Below are positions 61,797 to 64,000 of a DNA stretch of 64,000 nt, in pieces; position 1 is the stretch's first letter; every line of letters starts with the position of its first letter. This DNA is from DASUBV01 sp963822485. GTDB lineage: Bacteria; Actinomycetota; Actinomycetes; Streptosporangiales; Streptosporangiaceae. The notes beneath the pieces were generated by a model that ran no database searches, had not been told where the DNA came from, and was given only the letters and a program-made list of their open reading frames with translations. Position numbers and translations under genes: made by a program. The stretch lies in assembly GCA_963822485.1 (NCBI GenBank), contig CAWGHW010000007.1:186001-250000 (forward strand), read 5' to 3'.

Positions 61797-62487
61797 CTAA
61801 TCCTGGCAGGCCATCAAATACCAGACGGGTGCCCAGCTCATAGAATTTGAGTTGACAGGCTCGGGGTTTTCCGACCCGTCGGCCGGGATTGTGGCGAGCA
61901 GTTGCTCGTCCGAGTCCCCTAGGTACGCTCTGGTGCCGAACCTCTGGTTATTGACCCAGGAGCCGTAGCTATCCCAGCCGGAACCAGGCAGTTCCTGCCA
62001 TGTGTTGCAGTCGCTGACGTTGAAATTGGCGCCGGTGAAGTTCTGGCCCTGCCAGGTGCAGAGAAAGTAGAACTGGCAGGATGCGCCGTTCGGCGCGTAC
62101 CACGTCTGGCCGGTGGACCACGCCGGCGAGACGGCGGCCTTGGTGGCGTGGGCGATCTTGGCCTTGTCGACGGGGAGCGGCGGCGTGCCAGGCAGCACGC
62201 GTGCGACGCGCTGGCCGGGGAGCGGGAACAGCACGGAGGAGTCGTGGGGCAAGGCGATCTCGTTGAAGGGCGATCTGGTGGCCGCCGTAGCGGGCGATGA
62301 TCTTGTTGACTTCGCGTCGCAAGGCGGCCTGCTGCGTCGCGCTGAGGTGAGCCGCCCTGGCCTGCGCGGCAAACAGCGCGGACGGTACGGCCGACGCATG
62401 AGAGGCGGCCGGGCTCAGCATGAGGGCTGCGGGCAGGATGAGCGCGATCACGGCCGCTCCCCGCAGCAGGTACCTGGATTTTGTCAT
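61797..62487 (-). pseudogene. Secreted I36-like protein, frameshifted
   Basis: About 229 residues when repaired. The signal peptide is GAAVIALILPAALMLSPAAS followed by HASA; then VNKIIARYGGHQIA in one frame must pass to FNEIALPHDSSVLFPLPGQR in the other, at about 62265, where one extra C in a CCC run suffices. The mature end has SCQFYFLCTWQGQNFTGANF and NVSDCNTWQELPGSGW, a crystallin-like I36 domain ending in YLMACQD. Probably a secreted inhibitor or antimicrobial-type protein; function inferred. Confidence 0.7.
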
Positions 62488-62691
62488 GTCAATGATGCCT
62501 TTCTGGCTCGGTTAGCCGAATGGCCGGGCTGTCATTTCCCGTCCCTGCGGCAGGCGATGCCCCGTGCGTGTCGCCGATATCAGTGAACGGTGCCTGGCTT
62601 GAGTTCCGCTGGTCTTTCGCTGGTGCGAAACTCGTCCCGGGACACGGGACCGGCCGGGAGCCTCTTCGGACGCGCCCTCAGCGAGGAGCCC

Positions 62692-63993
62692 TCATGCTTG
62701 CGCCGCAGACGGTCGGGCGACCGCGGCGGCGGCGAGCAGGGTGGCGGCGGTGAGAGGGACCCAGAGGGCGGCGGGGCCGCGGGCGGCGAGCGCGGTGATG
62801 ATGGCGGGCGAGATAGCCAGGCTGAAACCGGTGGACAGCTGAAACCGCGCCAGTGCACGGCCGAGCACGTGCTCTGGAGCAGTGGCCGCCACCAGGGCCG
62901 TCGAGCTGCCGGCATAGATGAGCTCGCCCAGCGTGCTGAGCACGGAGACGCCGACGATGGCCGGGACGGCCCACCGGTGAGGCAGCTCGACGCTGCCGAG
63001 GAAGCCCAGGTACGAGACGCTGATCACGACGCCTGAGATGGCCAGAGCAGTATGGCGCGAGAAACGGGACATCCAGACGGTCACGGGTACCTGGAACGCG
63101 ACGACGAGCCCGGTGTTGATCACGAAGACCGCCGCCGCCCACACGGGCGAGGCATGCAGCTGGGTGACGAGCACGAGCGGAAGCGCGACCTCAGGAATGC
63201 TGAGGCAGAACACGTAGATGACGTTCGCGGCGAGCAGCAGGCGCATCGGGGGAACGGCAGTGCGGCGCGCTCGCGGGGCCGGCCCGGTGTCGCGGGAGGT
63301 GCTGTCGTGGGCGGCAGCGGGCGGGGCACTGGCACGGACTCGGACGCTATAGGCGAGCGCGGCGGACAGCAGGTAGCTCACCACCGTTCCGGCGGCCAGG
63401 GCGCGCAGGCCGGCGGTGCCTCCGGTGAGGCTGGCGGTAGCGAGCAGCGCGCCCAGGCCGAGGCCGGCGTTGCGCACGGACCGGCCCGCTGCCAGCGCGG
63501 CATCGCGCTGGCGGCCCGCCGAGATAGTGGAGACGAGAGCGGCGTGCGCCGCCGAGACGGCCTGGCCTCCGATGCCGAGAAATAGGGCGGCGACGGCGAA
63601 CACCCACACGGTGGCAGCGTGGCCCGCCGGGGCGGCCAGCAGCAGCACGGTGCCGATGACGCGCACGAGCATGGCGGCCGCCACGGCCGCACTGCGCGCG
63701 CCCCGGTCCAGCCAGCGGCCGACGGCGGGCATGCAGCCGAGTCCCGCGACCACGCCCGCGGTCATGGCGAGGCCAGCGGTCAGGGCCGCCAGATGCAGCA
63801 CGTCGATGCCGTACAGCAGCAAGAACGGCCGCAGCAGTCCGGCGCCGATGGAGTCGACCGCGAGGGCGACGACATAACGCGGGCCGCCGACCGCACGGAC
63901 AAGAGCGCGGACGCCGGGCTTCCGGGCCGGCGACGAAGCGGCAGGCTCGGGAGCGAGAGGCGCGGGCGGCGAGGATCGGGCGGACCTGGTCAT
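62692..63993 (-). CDS. MFS transporter
   Basis: A 433-residue protein with twelve predicted helices. YVVALAVDSIGAGLLRPFLL then LYGIDVLHL marks the first helices, MPAVGRWLDRGARSAAV is the inter-helix 2-3 loop with the Asp-Arg motif, and LLLAANVIYVFCLSIPEVAL opens the second half. It is like efflux-type facilitators of actinobacteria. Substrate unknown. The 200 bases between it and the I36-like gene hold no gene I can support. Confidence 0.85.
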   Translation of the reverse strand: MTRSARSSPPAPLAPEPAASSPARKPGVRALVRAVGGPRYVVALAVDSIGAGLLRPFLLLYGIDVLHLAALTAGLAMTAGVVAGLGCMPAVGRWLDRGARSAAVAAAMLVRVIGTVLLLAAPAGHAATVWVFAVAALFLGIGGQAVSAAHAALVSTISAGRQRDAALAAGRSVRNAGLGLGALLATASLTGGTAGLRALAAGTVVSYLLSAALAYSVRVRASAPPAAAHDSTSRDTGPAPRARRTAVPPMRLLLAANVIYVFCLSIPEVALPLVLVTQLHASPVWAAAVFVINTGLVVAFQVPVTVWMSRFSRHTALAISGVVISVSYLGFLGSVELPHRWAVPAIVGVSVLSTLGELIYAGSSTALVAATAPEHVLGRALARFQLSTGFSLAISPAIITALAARGPAALWVPLTAATLLAAAAVARPSAAQA

Positions 63994-64000
63994 GAGGCCA

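Noticed and set aside
1..64000. CRISPR arrays, tRNA or rRNA genes, prophage or biosynthetic gene clusters
   Set aside because: I saw no regularly spaced direct repeats of 25-40 bases, no cloverleaf I could fold with confidence, and no phage structural or NRPS/PKS genes. Short tandem repeats present have no spacers.

Overview
The window is very GC-rich (runs of G/C at third codon positions, many GTG starts, almost no AT-rich spacers) and reads as chromosomal DNA of a filamentous-type actinobacterium (Actinomycetota). Supporting signs are two F420-dependent LLM oxidoreductases, a SigE-family sigma factor, a TIGR02569-type protein, a DUF222/HNH endonuclease, a LacI/ABC/GH3 oligosaccharide locus without its own ATPase, and PhoP-type PHO boxes. 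The genus cannot be fixed from the sequence. There is no rRNA, CRISPR array or tRNA that I could recognise, and no gene-free stretch longer than about 300 bases.

Layout. 1-15 kb: a GNAT, a frameshifted DUF222/HNH endonuclease, an SRPBCC/TetR divergent pair around a perfect 12-bp inverted repeat, an operon of epimerase, alpha/beta hydrolase and methyltransferase, a frameshifted HAD hydrolase, a secreted seven-bladed beta-propeller, a NYN-domain protein, and a TetR/MerB-like pair with its own palindrome. 12-19 kb: a LacI regulator followed by a GH3 glycosidase and divergent from an ABC sugar importer, with repeated CGAAA..TTTCG operators. 19-36 kb: ordinary chromosomal genes, including a phosphoesterase, a NarL two-component pair, TlyA, LhgO, a SigE sigma factor with a membrane partner, a cobalamin-riboswitch-controlled NiCoT transporter with an ArsR regulator, and a TetR/methyltransferase pair around a perfect 18-bp palindrome.

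36-38 kb: a secreted phosphoesterase-like domain fused to a beta-propeller, broken by three frameshifts. 38.4-52 kb: the most unusual region. It is a run of eleven minus-strand genes divergent from a SorC/LsrR-like regulator, encoding close relatives of LsrK and LsrF (autoinducer-2 phosphate processing) together with a probable apionate-lactonase-like protein, a ribulose-phosphate-3-epimerase-like protein, a 2-hydroxyacid dehydrogenase, a VOC protein, a DUF4432 mutarotase-like protein, a D-threonine-aldolase-like PLP enzyme, two SDRs and an APC permease. No LsrACDB importer and no LsrG are present. I read it as a catabolic system for an unidentified sugar, lactone or sugar acid.

52-64 kb: a DMT-type membrane protein, two secreted I36-like proteins, a lipoprotein, a three-gene cobalt-type nitrile hydratase/thiocyanate hydrolase set with a split beta subunit, a phosphate-symporter-like MFS protein and an MgtC-family protein that both carry PHO boxes, an IS256-family element inserted exactly in a phosphotransferase gene (8-bp target duplication, frame restored on paper by excision), and an MFS exporter.

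Eight genes carry apparent frameshifts (eleven in all), many in GGC/CGG runs or short tandem repeats. This is either assembly error typical of GC-rich long-read data or real decay, and it limits how far functions can be asserted for those genes.
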